From Asterella californica (Eukaryota; Streptophyta; Marchantiopsida; Marchantiales; Aytoniaceae): 64,000 nt of DNA. The notes under the pieces were generated by a model. The model was not told where the DNA came from. It did no database searches and saw only the letters and a program-made list of their open reading frames with translations. Below, one piece after another: positions 10,406 to 22,700 of the stretch. Every line of letters starts with the position of its first letter. Position 1 is the first letter of the stretch. Both the position numbers and the translations under genes were made by a program. The stretch spans positions 49,119,501 through 49,183,500 of the forward strand of contig JAYKYS010000002.1 of NCBI GenBank assembly GCA_036924285.1. Direction: 5' to 3'.

Positions 10406-13205
10406 TTACTTCCCATCGTAGCCAACCTCATCTTCAAGATCTTCTGCATAGTCCTCATCCTCAGACTGAAACTCCGTCAAGATATCTACTAGATCGACCT
10501 TCTCATCTCTCATTTTGAAAATCTTGACACGTTTACCTGCCACTGGGTACATTCAAGCTCATTCCGTCCAACTCTGGCAAAGCGTAAGTTGCGTTGTCAT
10601 GAACCTTCTTCATCACATACGGACCAAATCATCGCTTGGAAAACTTCCGGAGTGCACTATGCTGGTTGTCATAGACTAACACCCAATCACCTTCTTTGAT
10701 TTCCTTAGATCTCAAACGATGTCGTTGATCAAATCTGACCTTGTTCTTCAACCGTGCTTCTCGTAGTCTATCCAAAGCAGCTTGGATATCCTCATGTCTT
10801 CTCTCTAACTGCCTAATTCGAATAGCAAGAAGCTCTTCCCTAGTCAAATTATCTTCTCAAGATAACACACTCTATGTCAAAACGTGTTCTTCAATCGGCA
10901 TGATAGGTTTCTGACCTGTGATGAGTTCCACTGACGTAACCTATCACCGAGTTGTGGATCGTTCGATCTGTCCATAACGCAAATGATAAGAGTCGAGGCC
11001 GCTCACGCACCTTCTCGTTGCAGACCTTCACCAAAGTCTTCACGATGGACGGATGACCGAGTTCACTCTTGACATTCCCTTCGGGGTTGTATGCAGTTGT
11101 CAATGACAGCCTTATCCCACAGTTGCAAAGAATTCACGAGCCTCGTGTGCATCTAACTCTCCCCGATCTGCAATGATCTTTCCCACACATCCATATCGAC
11201 AAACAACCTCTTCCAAGAGAAATTTACATACCCCTTCAGTTGTCTTTGTCCGAAGCGTCCTACCCTCAACTTGATTTGAAAGATCTTCTCTAGCAAGTAC
11301 CAAGTATCTCATCTGCCACAATCCAACTGGCATAGTCACCAAGTCTACAACCCACTTGAAGTGGATTGTCAACTAATAAGTCGGATGTAATCCATCTCGA
11401 AGCCGGATGTTTGAGTACATCTGACATGTCAAACAAGACTCCACAAAAGATACGATATCTTTGTAATGTTTTTCCACCAATACCGCTCTTTCATCTTCGT
11501 AAAGATAGCCCAAATCCCTCGATGTCCAGCCCAAAGATTCTCATGAAATGTCTTGAGCAACTTCTCCTGATCTTCCTTGTCACAAATGACTCGTAGCGGT
11601 ATCTCATCTTTTGCTTCGGTCGCTTCCAAAAAAACCTATCATGCAACATGAAGTTGTAGGCCTTCTTTCGAACTCTCCGAAACCTCTTATTTGTCCAACA
11701 TGTCTGCTTAACCATCGTACTAAGGTACCTTCCGATGTCAAGAAAATCATCATCATATAATTCTCCAACAAATAACTCATCTTCCCTTCTTGTCTGTGCA
11801 ATCAAATAGAACTCTACACCAACGTCGTCAATGTCTTCAACCATCTCATCCTCACCATCATATCGAGCTCGAGATAACAAATATGCCATCGGATTATCCT
11901 TCCCTGCAATATGTCTAAACTCCGAGTTCAACGACTTGATATATGCGATCCATCGTAACATCGCAATATCAGGAGTTGAACAATTCATGATCATCCCTAA
12001 CAACGGCAAACAATCTGTTTCAACCACCACTGCAGCTCCAATCAAATACTCTTTCTTGATTTTCATGGCTGAAACAATACCCCACAGTTCTCTCTTCACT
12101 TACGGATAAGCACGTTGTCGAGCACTTAACACCTTCGCTCCCAACCTAACCGCAAACATATTTCCATTCTCATCATCCTGTCCTACTGCCCACCCGATTG
12201 CAACCGGACTTGTATCTACAGTAAGAACCACCGGCCTAGCACCCTTGTAATCAATCCTTTCCAAAACGGGAGGAGATGATAGTAAAGACTTCAGCTTCCG
12301 TACCGCATCAGTATGCTCTTCCTCTCATCTGAACTTATGACCCTTACGCAACAACCCATATAATGGATCCGTCACATGCACATAATGAGGAATGTAAATG
12401 TGATAGAATACGTAAGCACCCAAAAATCTTTTTACTTCTGTCAATGAGCTGCAAACCTCCTTCATCATCCCAATTGCATCCCTTTTGTTCGGGTCTGGCT
12501 TCCGATCAAACGATCCACACAAAAGACAATGATCAAAACTTCTCTAATCCCAAATGTAGACTTCGCACCTGACAGCGTAAGATGAACTTCCTCAAGTCGA
12601 GATAGGATCTTTTCACAATCTGCTATGTGATTGATGACGTATCGTCGATATCCTTTCTGATCTAATGCTTCATCCTTCTCATCCTCTACACATCTTTTGA
12701 TGGGGATGTCATCCAAGAACGTCATCGTCTTTTCAAGGATGAAGGCCCTTAGAACTCGATTCATCCCGTTCATCATATGTGCTATCGAGTTGATAGCTCC
12801 CTGTGGTAAGGTACACATCCTAACCAACCCCAAAGGTGTCCTCATTGTCGTGAAGCTTCTGCTCTCCTCCGCTAGTTGAAACTGATCATATCTTGAGTAA
12901 AGATCTCTCATTGAGTAAATTGTTGTTCCTGCAAACGCTTCAGCAAACTCATCCACAATCAATCCCACCCCAGCATTTCTGATTGTTATTGCGTTCACTG
13001 GTTGCATGTCTTGGATGAACCGCAACGACACATTCTTCTTAAGCACTGTAAACCATCTGCTCGAATACGGTGCAAACGACGGCTCCAAGATCTTCATCCG
13101 CATCTTCTCCTTCAGCAACTCCACTAGTTTAGGCAAGTGAGCCCGCGGTACTGGAATTTGTCTCAAGTTTCATGGCACATGCGGTATCATGAAGATAACC
13201 ATCAG
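10406..13205 (-). pseudogene. pol (RT-RNase H-integrase) of the family-C gypsy element, decayed
   Basis: Minus-strand frames at 12465-13166, 12325-12522, 11491-12099, 11112-11372, 10891-11103 and 10629-10847 follow element B's pol in order. The RT starts at PVPRAHLPKLVELLKEK and has FIQDMQPVNA, LPQGAINSIAHMMNGM and the catalytic FLDD box. RNase H follows (KRELWGIVSAMK, VVVETDCLPLLGM, HIAGKDNPMAYLLSRA), then the integrase zinc region (HENLWAGHRG ... YWWKN), the KWVVDLVTMP and ADRGELDAHEA core blocks, and a C-terminal DNA-binding tail. The frame changes at least five times and there are internal stops. Gag and protease are missing: homology ends at 13205, where an LTR scrap of another family begins. 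It is therefore non-autonomous. Confidence 0.85.
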
Positions 13206-13239
13206 GGTAACAACGTTGTCTTGGTGAGAGTTTTCTTGG

Positions 13240-13760
13240 GAAGAGCGGAACCTTCTGGCTATGTTATGACCGTGAAGGCTGTGTTAAGTTTACTCATGGA
13301 AACACTAGGCTTCTAGATGTGGACGGTTTACTCAAAGGATAGGCTTCAGGTTACAAGGTGACACTGTAAAACACTCATACAGGTCTCTTGGCTGTTCTGA
13401 TATGTTCAGGAAGCAAAGTTCAGGCTTAACTAGCAATGATAAGATCAGATGGTGGACTTTGACACTCAAGATCAGGAAATATGTGAAGATTTAGGCTTCT
13501 AAACTTCTCCTACATGTAAAAGAGGCCCCACTGAGCATACACACTAAGTTTCAGCTTGAGATCAAATTATGGCACCGAGATATAGATAGAAAAGTTTTGG
13601 ACAAAGATATTGCGGCAATTTCTGGTACTCAGACAACTATTTCGATCTACAACAGAAAATTGGCTTGATCACTTTCGAAGATTCTTACAGGATTTGGAGT
13701 CTACAGGATGCTGAACATCCTGTGAAGTTGGGACTCCTGATTGTACACGGTGTCCTGAAC
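13240..13760 (-). repeat. old family-B LTR fragment, reverse orientation
   Basis: The sequence aligns in reverse complement with about 34230-34660 of the element-B LTR. Matching landmarks are GTGAAGTTGGGACTCCTGA, CAGGATTTG-AGTCTACAGG-TGCTGAACATCC, GCAATTTCTGGTAC and TTTAG-CTTCTAAACTTC-CCTACATG. Divergence is much greater than between the two LTRs of element B, so it is an older insertion. It abuts the truncated start of the family-C pol. Confidence 0.75.
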
Positions 13761-16202
13761 TACCTTAACGAACTTATATTTCACTACACAACTATCTTAA
13801 TGAACGGACACCATGTTCTATTACACACAATGGTTCTTAATATGACAGAGAAAAAAATACTTATTTTTCAAGATTTTTAAAAATTTATAATAAACTATGC
13901 GTAGACATAGTAAAAATTTTATCTTTTCAAAATAAAAATACACTAAATGTAACAAAAAAATTTTCAAATAAAAAAATCTATAATCCTAAAATATTCAAAA
14001 AATTTAAGACTCATTTATTTTATAAAATGCAAAAAAAATTTAAATTTTAAATTTTAAATATATAAAGAAAATTTACAGATTCTCATCCCAACACACTCCG
14101 CCTTCCCAACTTACACTCTCTTTCTTCTCTTCTCGCTCTCCGTGAACGATCAAACTCCTCTCTTCCGTCCCTCTCTCTCTCGGTGAACGATAAAACTGCT
14201 TCTAGTATTTGAAGTATACAATGAAAAATTTATCTCTGTACTATCGTTGCTGTTATCTACTACTACTGTTATCACTATATCTTTTAAGTCATACGTTATC
14301 CAATATTAGACATCTTTCCGCAAAAATTGGCGTTTTTAAAACTGGAAAAGAAAAGAGCACTGACCCGACCAATATAATGTATCTGCCGACCTAGTCGAAC
14401 TGATCGTGGTCATGAGCAGGTCAAGTTTGTGCTAGCATTTAGAGTTGAGGCTACGGACTCTTCCAAGACTGTCCGGACTTGAAGTGCCCAAAAATCGAAA
14501 ATAGCTTTGACAAATACACCCCAATTATCAGGAAGCTGCCAGTTGAATGTGTTGTCCTTGGCGATAGAAAAGCAATGGAAAACTGAACAAGTCGAAGACT
14601 TCGATAATGGAAATACTATACTCCAGGCGTACGTGACGTCATATGTATCACATGTGCTGCACCGCTGGAGCTCACGCCGACCATTCCGTTGACAACTGCG
14701 AGAATCTTAAGACTTACAAGACTCATCTGCGTGGATAATATTATCCAGAACTTAAGCAGAACTCATCACACACAACCTTCTGCATTCTCTACATCCATCC
14801 TTCCTATAGAAGGAACTCAGTGAAGAACAGTAAGACAACGTTAACTTCTTGCCACGCCTCCAAAATAATCCAAGGGGAACGAGTGTCTGTCTCAACTCCC
14901 TGCGGGCCGGGCTTTCTAGTGAATTTTTTGCAAATTAGACCCTGATTTGTGTCAATTGTATTCGGAAACCCAGGGATGACCTCGTTCTTTATTTCAAAGC
15001 GGACACATTGAGTCTACCTAATCAAGTTAGATTAATCGCCGTTAAACATTAAAATCCTCTTTATTTAATAGAGACCTATAATCATAATTCTTCAGCCGGA
15101 AGTTGGGGACATTTCAAGCTCAACAGGGCCTTATCGGTCGAGAGTTACTATTCAGTTCCGGAATATCTCTGGGGGAACTCCGTCCTATTTGTAGTGCCAA
15201 ATCAGTGAGTTTGGCAGAAGACTGCATGTAAGCATATGTATATATATATAGGAGTCCTACGTAGCTTTATTGCAATTTACAGAGCAAATAGCGGAAAATG
15301 GAAGCAGAACGAAGATAGACGTATCCGGGCAGCAAAGTGAAAGGCAGAATGAAGACAGGAATGTGTTACACGTAGCAGGAAATGACAGAAGGTGGACGAA
15401 GAACGATTTCGAGGTCGAAGCTGGGTAATCTTTTGAAATCAGTTGAGTGGCGTAGATTAGTCTGGTGAGAGAGCTAAGTGTCGGAGGCTTGAATCACTTT
15501 TTGGTAAGGCCTATGATGTTTTATCTTCCTGTTTAGACTTCAACCATTTGAAATTAAAGCCGAAGGGAGAGTGCGGAGTAAGGGTCTCTTCCGACTACAC
15601 CCTTTAACGCGTCTAATGAGTCCCGCCGGACCTGAAGGGTACAGCTGCCAGTCCTGCAGTTTTGGTAACTCTGCAGTCGCGATAGTGAATGTCTTCCCAT
15701 GACATATAGTTTACTTTCGTGCTTTTAGAAGAAGAGGGTAATCTCACGTGCTGAGACAGTCAGATTCATGTCAGTTTCACTTGAGTATCCACGCGTGCTC
15801 CTGAGAGAATGTGTGTAAGCGAAATACACGGAAATGCTAGCTCTGAGGTACCCCACCCAAAAACCTTGGAGATTCTATATGCTGACGAATATACTATTGA
15901 GGCACTTGTGAAATTACAGTCGGAAGATAATTCTTATCACCGAACCAATCTGACAGTGTCTGATAAGCACACTAAGGACCTAGCCGGAAGAGACCCTAAG
16001 AGCCATTTCTGCCTCTTAGAAGCGGAAGGGTAATCAAAAATCTTCCATACTAGCCCTTCTATTCTATCATGAAGGCCAGAAAGATTTACATAGTCTATGA
16101 AGCAAACAAGTGAGTCTATCTCGACTGTTCCTGTTGGTATTGAAGTAGTATATGACATCTATGACAGGAACAGAGTGAGTAACAGAGATTTACTTGATCG
16201 GA
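13761..16202. other. unassigned sequence left of the composite element
   Basis: 13860-14080 is extremely AT-rich with runs of A and T. 14500-16150 is of average composition and contains short frames (14507-14692, 15809-16033) with no recognised family. The terminal inverted repeat of the 10.8-kb element begins at 16203. Confidence 0.4.
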
Positions 16203-16326
16203 CCCCAGAACGAATCGCGGACTTGATCGGATCCCTCTTATAATTCTCTTCTTGATCGGACCCCCAACTTGCAACAGCCCGTAAAACAAGTAACTGTTCC
16301 ATGTCAGATTACAGCTCGGATTCTAA
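16203..16326 (+). repeat. left terminal inverted repeat of the composite element
   Basis: It shares CCCCAGAACGAATCGCGGA, TTATAATTCTCTTCTTGATCGG and CAAGTAA-TGT-CCATGTCAGA with the right end in inverse orientation. A partial duplication of the inner block (AACAAGTAACTGTNCCATGTCAGA) occurs at about 16284-16350 only on this side. The motif TTGATCGGA also occurs three times nearby, including just outside the repeat. Confidence 0.75.
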
Positions 16327-16553
16327 AAACAAGTAACTGTGCCATGTCAGAGTACAGGTCGGATTGTACATGTCATGCTTACAACTGAAGTGTCTGAAGT
16401 GTTTTCCTGGAAATTTGAACGACAGCATACTGATAACACAGTGATCAATTTCTCTCTCTATTCGGCGAGGGATAGACATTCGTCGACTGATACTTCGGAA
16501 GAGAATAGAGTGCGACGGGGTCTAGTTAGGAAGTGAGTGCAGACACTTAAACG

Positions 16554-19208
16554 ATGGAGGATGTGCAATCTCCTAGTACTGAAGAGGAGAGATGTCTAGA
16601 TGGATTATATTTTGAGGATATTGACAGACACGAGTTTACGTTGGATGCGAGGATCGATGATGAAAGAGACTTGAGCATACTAGATCAATGGCGGGGACAA
16701 ATGTCACAAGCTCGAGCTGATGGCCGCGTGTTGCAAGGAAGAACATTAGAGTCATTGCGTGATGCTGCAGGCAGATTGAAGTTGAGAGCGGATTTCTCAT
16801 CCTTCAAAGATTTTGATTTTGCTGTTGATAGCTGATGTTTCCTTCACAGTAGAGCAAGCCAAAAGGCAAAATCGAAAGAGAATTATAAGCTGCGGACATG
16901 CAGATGGGGTGACAACGCACGCTGCCGCAAAAGTGTCGAACAGAGAGGAGAGATAAATAGAGCGGCGGAAGGAGATTTTCGCAATATTCAACCACGCAGC
17001 TTTCATGAGTTCTCTCAGAGATAAAGACAACGCCGGCAACGAGATGATCAAGAAGCAAGCTCAATCACACCAACAGCAGATCGAAGGGTGCCAGAAAATG
17101 GTCGCTGTGGAGAGAAATTATGGTATTTGAGTGCGAGGTGAACCATCTTCTATCGTCGGAGAGGTGTTAAATCAGTGCAAAAAGAGAATTGGAGCACAAA
17201 GAGGAAAGTTCAGTGCAAAAATCACTATCACAGTTTGCAATCTAGAACATACTTGCTCGGCACACATGGCTTATTGGCGTGGTCTTGCATCAAATTCAAA
17301 GTTTCTTGCTACTGTTCTATGTAATAGAGTGGCGATTGATCCGCATACACCTATTCGTAACTTGATGGAAGAAATCCGAACATCTTTCAACAAGCGAGCA
17401 CCTTATAACCAGGTGTGGAGAGATAGAGAACATTCGCGTGACTGGTTAGAAGGTAACCAAGCCGTCTCGTTTCACTATATTCCATCAGTGTGTAGAAAGC
17501 TTAAAGATGTAGACCTTGAGTGTGTAGTAGATTGGGGAACATGAGAGAATCACCCAACTGTTTTCAGCAGGTTCTTTGTGTGTCCAAGTGTCATCCGCAA
17601 CGCATATAGGTTTTGTCAGAGAGTGATCTGCTTAGATGCTTGTCACAGTAAGAGCTGAAAATTTCCATCTCAGATTTTTCTAGCCACGGTGCTTGATGAC
17701 GCAAACGAAGCTATCATCCTGGCATTTGCAGTAGCTCCAAGAGAAGATACCTCGAATTGGACGTGGTTCTGTGGTCTATTGCGTGAGTCGATACATGAGA
17801 TTTTATCACCCCAAACTGTTATAATCAGTGATCGACAAAAAGGTCTTGAAAAAGCTGTTGCTACAATATTTTCTGACACAAAACATGGGCACTGTGCACA
17901 ACACATTCGCACCAACGTGCGCACACGCTTTGGAAAGGATGCTGAGCAGCCGTTTTTAGCATGTCTTTATGCCCGAACTCGTGAAATGTAAGTTCTTCAA
18001 ATTTCTTATTGTTATGTTTCAAATTGATTTCTTATCTGCTATCGTTCTATTTGCATGAACCATTTCTGCTTCACTAAGATGGTTACTAATTGGGTTCATT
18101 ATGTATGAATGCAGGTACGACAGTGTCTTGAGCAAGCTGGCTAATTCCGGAGAAAGAGACAAACAGCTAGGAGAATACTTACGAGATATCGATCCAGCGA
18201 GATATAGTAGGTGTGCCTTTCCTTTACCACGTTATGAGAAGGTTACTTCTAATGTTGCCGAGAGCATGAACAATGCTCTCGGACAAATCCGATGGAATGC
18301 ACCTCTTAAGATTCTACTCGATCTTTGGTATTATAATATGCAGCAATTTACGAAGCGAAGGACACAGCTTCATCACAAGACAAATTTGTTAACGAAATTT
18401 GCGAGACTCAGGTTTAATGAGAATGAGCAGGCTGTTGAGGGTTTTCTCTGTCAAATATCGAGCCAAACCGAGGCCACGGTTCGTTGTCATAGAACTGGAA
18501 AGAGTTGTTGTGAAACATTATGTAAACAGTAGAGGTACATGCACTTGTTTGGAGTATCAAGAAATGGCTTGGCCATGTGGTCACGTGATAGCTTTTGACA
18601 GAGAGCTTGGAGAGAGTTCAGTTACACGAGTAGACTCAATTTGGTACAGTTCTAGTCTTATTTCAATTTATGGCCATTCATTTCTGCCTGCTATGACAAC
18701 CGATGACTTAGAACCAGTGTGGACTTGTGGACCACCTCCTATAGCTAAGCGTATCAGGGGACACAGAGTAGTGAGGATAGATAATAATACTCAGTTCTCA
18801 CAAGCGAGAGCTACCGTTGCAGCTGAAGCAACTGATGATGCTGACGAGAACGTGGCTGAAGATGGAGAAGCAAATTCTACTAACGGAGTCACTATTGAGA
18901 ACATTTTATCTTTACATGACATGCCGGTGAATCATTTTTCAAGTTCAAATTTTGCTCATCGAAGAGGAAGAGTAGTTTCAGTGACTGATCCTTCATCATC
19001 TGACCAATTAGGATCACAATCACGATCTACTTTAAGGAGTTGCAGTAGGTGTAAGCAACAAGGACATAACAGACGGACTTGTCCTGGACAACAAGTAGTT
19101 AATGAACCCATTGCTTCTCTTCCAGTGGAGGGCGAGATGTTGGTTGAGGATGAGAACGAGGTAATCTTCACTGCATCTAGTGGTGATGAAGATGAGGATC
19201 AGGTGTAA
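16554..19208 (+). pseudogene. Mutator-like (MULE/MuDR) transposase, decayed
   Basis: An N-terminal frame (16554-16835) is followed by a frame break. Then comes the MuDR-type region with CNLEHTCSAHM and WRDREHSRDWLEG (17131-17544). The DDE core is LDACHSKS (usual LDGTHLKG), AFAVAPREDTSNWTWF, IISDRQKGLEKAV and GHCAQHIRTN. The third acidic residue is probably in NVAESMNNALGQIR (18101-18532). A GT-AG intron lies at 17988-18114 and its phase joins the flanking exons correctly. The C-terminus has a SWIM zinc finger (CTCLEYQEMAWPCGH) in another frame and a CCHC knuckle (CSRCKQQGHNRRTC), ending in an acidic tail. There are in-frame TGA stops near 17542 and 17654 and frame changes near 16840-17130 and 18440-18530, so it cannot encode an active enzyme. 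The enzyme would cut and join at terminal inverted repeats. Confidence 0.88.
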
Positions 19209-19669
19209 TTAGTTGAAGTTTTGTCTAGTTTCAAGTATAGCGTAAGAATCCTGGAACTGAAGGTCAGATCGCTTCAAAACAAGAGATATCGTCAAATAAC
19301 GACGTAACGATGTTGGACGATTATTTTAACGATGGACATTGACACATGTTGCTGGTATGCATCGTCTCATGTTTTTGAAAGTATTGTCGAGTCGAGTCCC
19401 CGTTTGCCTCCACATTTATTCTAAACTCTATAATTTCTTAGCACGAGTTAGTGGTGGGAGCTTTCCATATCGGCTTGAAAGTCAATCCCTACCCACTCTT
19501 ATCAAAAATTAGCAGCGTCATGTAAGATCAAAATCACACTGAAACTCTCAAGGATATGCATAAAATGTGACAAAAAATATGCCAAAACAATGAACACAGC
19601 TGAAAGTTAGTTACCGATCTATTTGGTATGTGCTTGGACATATCCTCTCGTTGATGAATTTTTAAGGAG
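19209..19669. other. spacer downstream of the transposase
   Basis: No ORF or repeat is recognised. It probably holds the 3' UTR of the transposase and the upstream region of the passenger gene. Confidence 0.35.
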
Positions 19670-19925
19670 AAGAGAGAGTTCGTGGATAGGCATAGTAGAG
19701 GAGGACAGGAGAGAGTGAAGGGACAGGAGAGGTGAGAGTGAAGCGTGAGGAGAGAGAGTTCAGGGAGAGAGGGAGGAGAGGAGAGAGTTAAGGGAGAGGA
19801 GAGGAGAGGGAGGAGAGGCGAGAGAGTGAGAAGAGAGTGCGAAGAGAGGAAAGAGTTCAGGGAGAGGAGAGTTCAAGGAGAGGCGAGAAGAGAGTGCGAA
19901 GAGAGGAGAGAGTGAAGAGGAGAGT
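19670..19925 (+). repeat. purine (GA)-rich tract upstream of the passenger gene
   Basis: The plus strand is almost pure G/A for about 250 bp, built on GAGAGGAGA and AGAGAGTGAAG units. It lies 100 bp upstream of the first ATG of the passenger gene. GA tracts are common in plant 5' UTRs and core promoters. A regulatory role here is inference. Confidence 0.7.
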
Positions 19926-20023
19926 GCAACGTGTGTGCAGCGTGTGTAGAGTGTAAAAGGTTTGATAATTCTTGAGTTTGTTTTGAAATCGAAGTTCCTA
20001 TTCTGAGCGATTTAATTGCTGTG

Positions 20024-22444
20024 ATGAGAACTCGAGGAGTTGGTCGAGGTCGAGGTCGAGACGATGAGAGAGGATGAGGTCGAGGCCGCGATGGAGTCAC
20101 CGGAGAGAGGAGAGTACGAAGAGATGAATCCTGTAAGATATACATCCATGTCTTCGTTTGAATGAGTGTTGTATTATTTATCAGGGTTAGCGAAACATTT
20201 TGTTTCGATGTGATATGCTTGTTAGGGTAGGCGAAACAATCTGTTTCGATGTAAAAAAGTAGTTAGGGTTAGCGAAACATATTATTTCGCCCATTCTTGT
20301 TATTCGTAGTGGACGAAACATACGTGTTTCGTCCATTGTCAAGACGAAACATATATGTTTCGCCTCAAGAGGAAGGGAGTACCCCTTCCCGATTATCACC
20401 GTGGACGAAACATACGTGTTTTACCCACTGTGAGATTCGAAACATATATGTTTCGCCTCGAGGGGAAGGGGTATCCCTTCCTCGATTATCACAGTGGACG
20501 AAACATACTTGTTTCACCTCGAGGAGAAGAGGTACCCCTTCCTTCGATTATCACAGTGGGCGAAACATACGTGTTTCACCCACTTTCGAGGCGAAACATA
20601 TATGTTTCACCTCTTGGAGAAGGGGTACCCCTTCCCCGATTGTCACAGTGGACGAAACATCGATGTTTCGTCCACTGCGAGAGGTGAAACATATATGTTT
20701 CGCCTCGTACCCCTTCCCCGATTATCACAGTGGGCGAAACATCAATGTTTCGTCTCTCCAGAAAGGAGTACCCCTTTGACGATAAATGTAGTGGACGAAA
20801 CATCGATGTTTCACCCACTCTATTTGCCCCATTCTTTAACTATTTTTTATAATATCTTTGTTTCTAGCGGGTGTGGCATTGGAGAGTATGAAGGAGGGAC
20901 CTTCAATGTTCAAGTATTCTCACGAAGAGGACGAGATATATCATTTGAAGTGGTGTTGGGTTTCGAAAGATGAAATAGAAAATTCATTGCTCGGAGTGGA
21001 GGAAGAAGCCCTCGACCGACTAGGATTACTCGTTGCTTTTTCTTTTGACTTTCCTCCTCCGGATGTAAGTAGTCTTTCTTATGTAACTTATTTGGATGCA
21101 TGGATGCATGGATGTTTTATTTTTATCCTTTATAAGAGGGATGTTATTTTCATAACTTCTGTTCGTTTGTAAACCTTTTATATCATTGAGGTTGTTTTTC
21201 CTTTTTAATTTTATTTGCAATTCTTTTTATATGGTTAGATTATTTATTTTACAAGTTCCATTTTGTATAGAGTTCATCCAGTCATACGATGAGAGAAATC
21301 ATCGTGCTATTGTACAAGGACAGGAGATAGTGTTGGATGAGTCGATTTTACGTGAGTCACTTGTTTTATCTATGGGAACAACCATCCCTCGTTCTCATAA
21401 TGTTAAGAGGAGCATGATAGATGATTGGTTTCCTCAAAAAGATGAGAAGGAAAAAAGATATTTATTGTGGATGTGTGAGTATCCGGAGTGGAGACCCGTT
21501 TTTCAGCTTATCACTTATCTCTTTCTGGCGAGACAACGACCAAGAGAAGTACATGGTCATTTAGCTCTATATGTCAAGACAAAAGTAGAGGAGAGAGCCA
21601 GAAGATTACGATTGGACGGAATTCATTTTAGATTCTTTGGATACGGAGATCTCTTCTATCAAAAAACATATGAGCAAGGAGAGATTAGTGAGACATCCAG
21701 AGACATGGGTAGGTATGATCTTGACTCACCTCATGATCCACATGGGTATACTTCCTGAGGGAGGACGAGTGGATTCATCGAGGCAACATCAGCCATCATC
21801 GAGTAAGACGTTTATTTCTTGTGAGAGTATTGTCTTAGGTTTCTTACTTACATTTTAGTGATTAGTCTTGAATACTTAGTGTTTTAACTCACATTTTACT
21901 TTGATGGTTTCAGTTCGAGCAGAGTCTTCTCCTCATGGTCAAGATCCACAGTCTTCGCAGCATGTTATTCCATCATCAAGTAAGAGTTTAGCAATTTAGG
22001 GTTTCTTCTTTGTTATGATATAGTTTGTATTATGTTTAAACTCTCATCTCATATCATGTGGTGTTTCCAGATCCTACTGTGCAGTCTTCCTCTCCTGGGC
22101 AAGATCCTCAATCTCCGCATCATGTTCCTCCTTCGTCAAGTAAACATATGATAGTTTAATTTGGTTTAGTTCGAGTTTACTTTTATTTTGATTCTTTTCA
22201 ACTTGTTTCTTAGTTTAGTTTTACTATATTTTATGTGTTGAGACATATTTAGCTTTTTTTTATATATGCAGATGAGGAAGCTATTCTCATAGCGAGAATT
22301 AATCAACTCCATGAAGCCATAAAAAGGAGGGAGGAAGAGCTTAAGTCCAAAAGTGTTGAACTCGAGCATATGAACTATCAAGTCATGATAGTGAAAGAGG
22401 AATTGAGCACGATACGAGCAGCAAAGAGTTCTATCTTCATCTAG
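20024..22444 (+). pseudogene. six-exon passenger gene of unknown function (RG-rich N-terminus, helical C-terminus)
   Basis: Exons are 20024-20132, 20868-21064, 21273-21802, 21914-21979, 22071-22139 and 22272-22444. Most junctions are GT-AG and in phase. Exon 1 encodes an Arg/Gly-rich start (MRTRGVGRGRGRDDERG) broken by a TGA at 20075-20077 where CGA would continue the repeat. Exons 2 and 3 form a globular region containing FIQSYDERN-RAIVQGQEI, SMIDDWFPQ and EYPEWRPVFQLITYLFL. This recalls the N-terminal part of plant 'putative transposon protein' and mobile-domain families, but the resemblance is weak. A one-base frame change is needed near 21635 to reach RLVRHPETWVGMILTHLM. Exons 4 and 5 are near-duplicates of each other (S-SSP-GQDPQS--HV-PSS). 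Exon 6 is a charged helix ending at a TAG. I do not recognise the family with confidence. Confidence 0.65.
20190..20820 (+). repeat. array of short palindromes inside intron 1 of the passenger gene
   Basis: About 14 copies of CGAAACAT-N-ATGTTTCG-type palindromes (core GAAACA, 2-5 nt centre, TGTTTC) occur in 630 bp. The first three are spaced about 38 bp. The rest form a higher-order unit of about 90-110 bp in which two such palindromes alternate with a third, unrelated one, GGAAGGGGTACCCCTTCC, followed by GATTATCACAGTGG. Outer bases are also symmetrical (GTGGACGAAACAT ... ATGTTTCGTCCAC). The array stays open in several frames because of its repeat length, but the resulting Lys/His/Phe-rich frames are artefacts. 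It lies wholly between the donor at 20133 and the acceptor at 20867. Confidence 0.9.
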
Positions 22445-22700
22445 TTGCACCTATTGCAAATTGACGTAAGACCTTAATCCTTGACTTGAATGGTCTTTTG
22501 GTCCTAGTGGGAGGAAACGAGCATGAGTTGATGCCAGCGCGTGAGAGAGGATATGTAGTAGAAACTACATCGAAGCCGTTTATATGATACGTGGCGAGAC
22601 GTGGAGTGAAGCAGTTTTTAGAAATCTGTCTAGATAAGTTTCATTTTATCATATGGACTTCTCGGACGGTGTTAAACACGGCCACTTTACTACGTTGTCG
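22445..22700. other. 3' flank of the passenger gene
   Basis: Short unassigned stretch between the TAG of exon 6 and the start of the inserted LTR. No motif is recognised. Confidence 0.4.

Noticed and set aside
20297..20973. Long overlapping open frames across the palindrome array (up to 160 codons).
   Set aside because: They consist of repeated N-I-V-S and K-H-x-C-F phrases generated by the repeat. They exist in several frames and on both strands, and they lie inside an intron bounded by in-phase splice sites.
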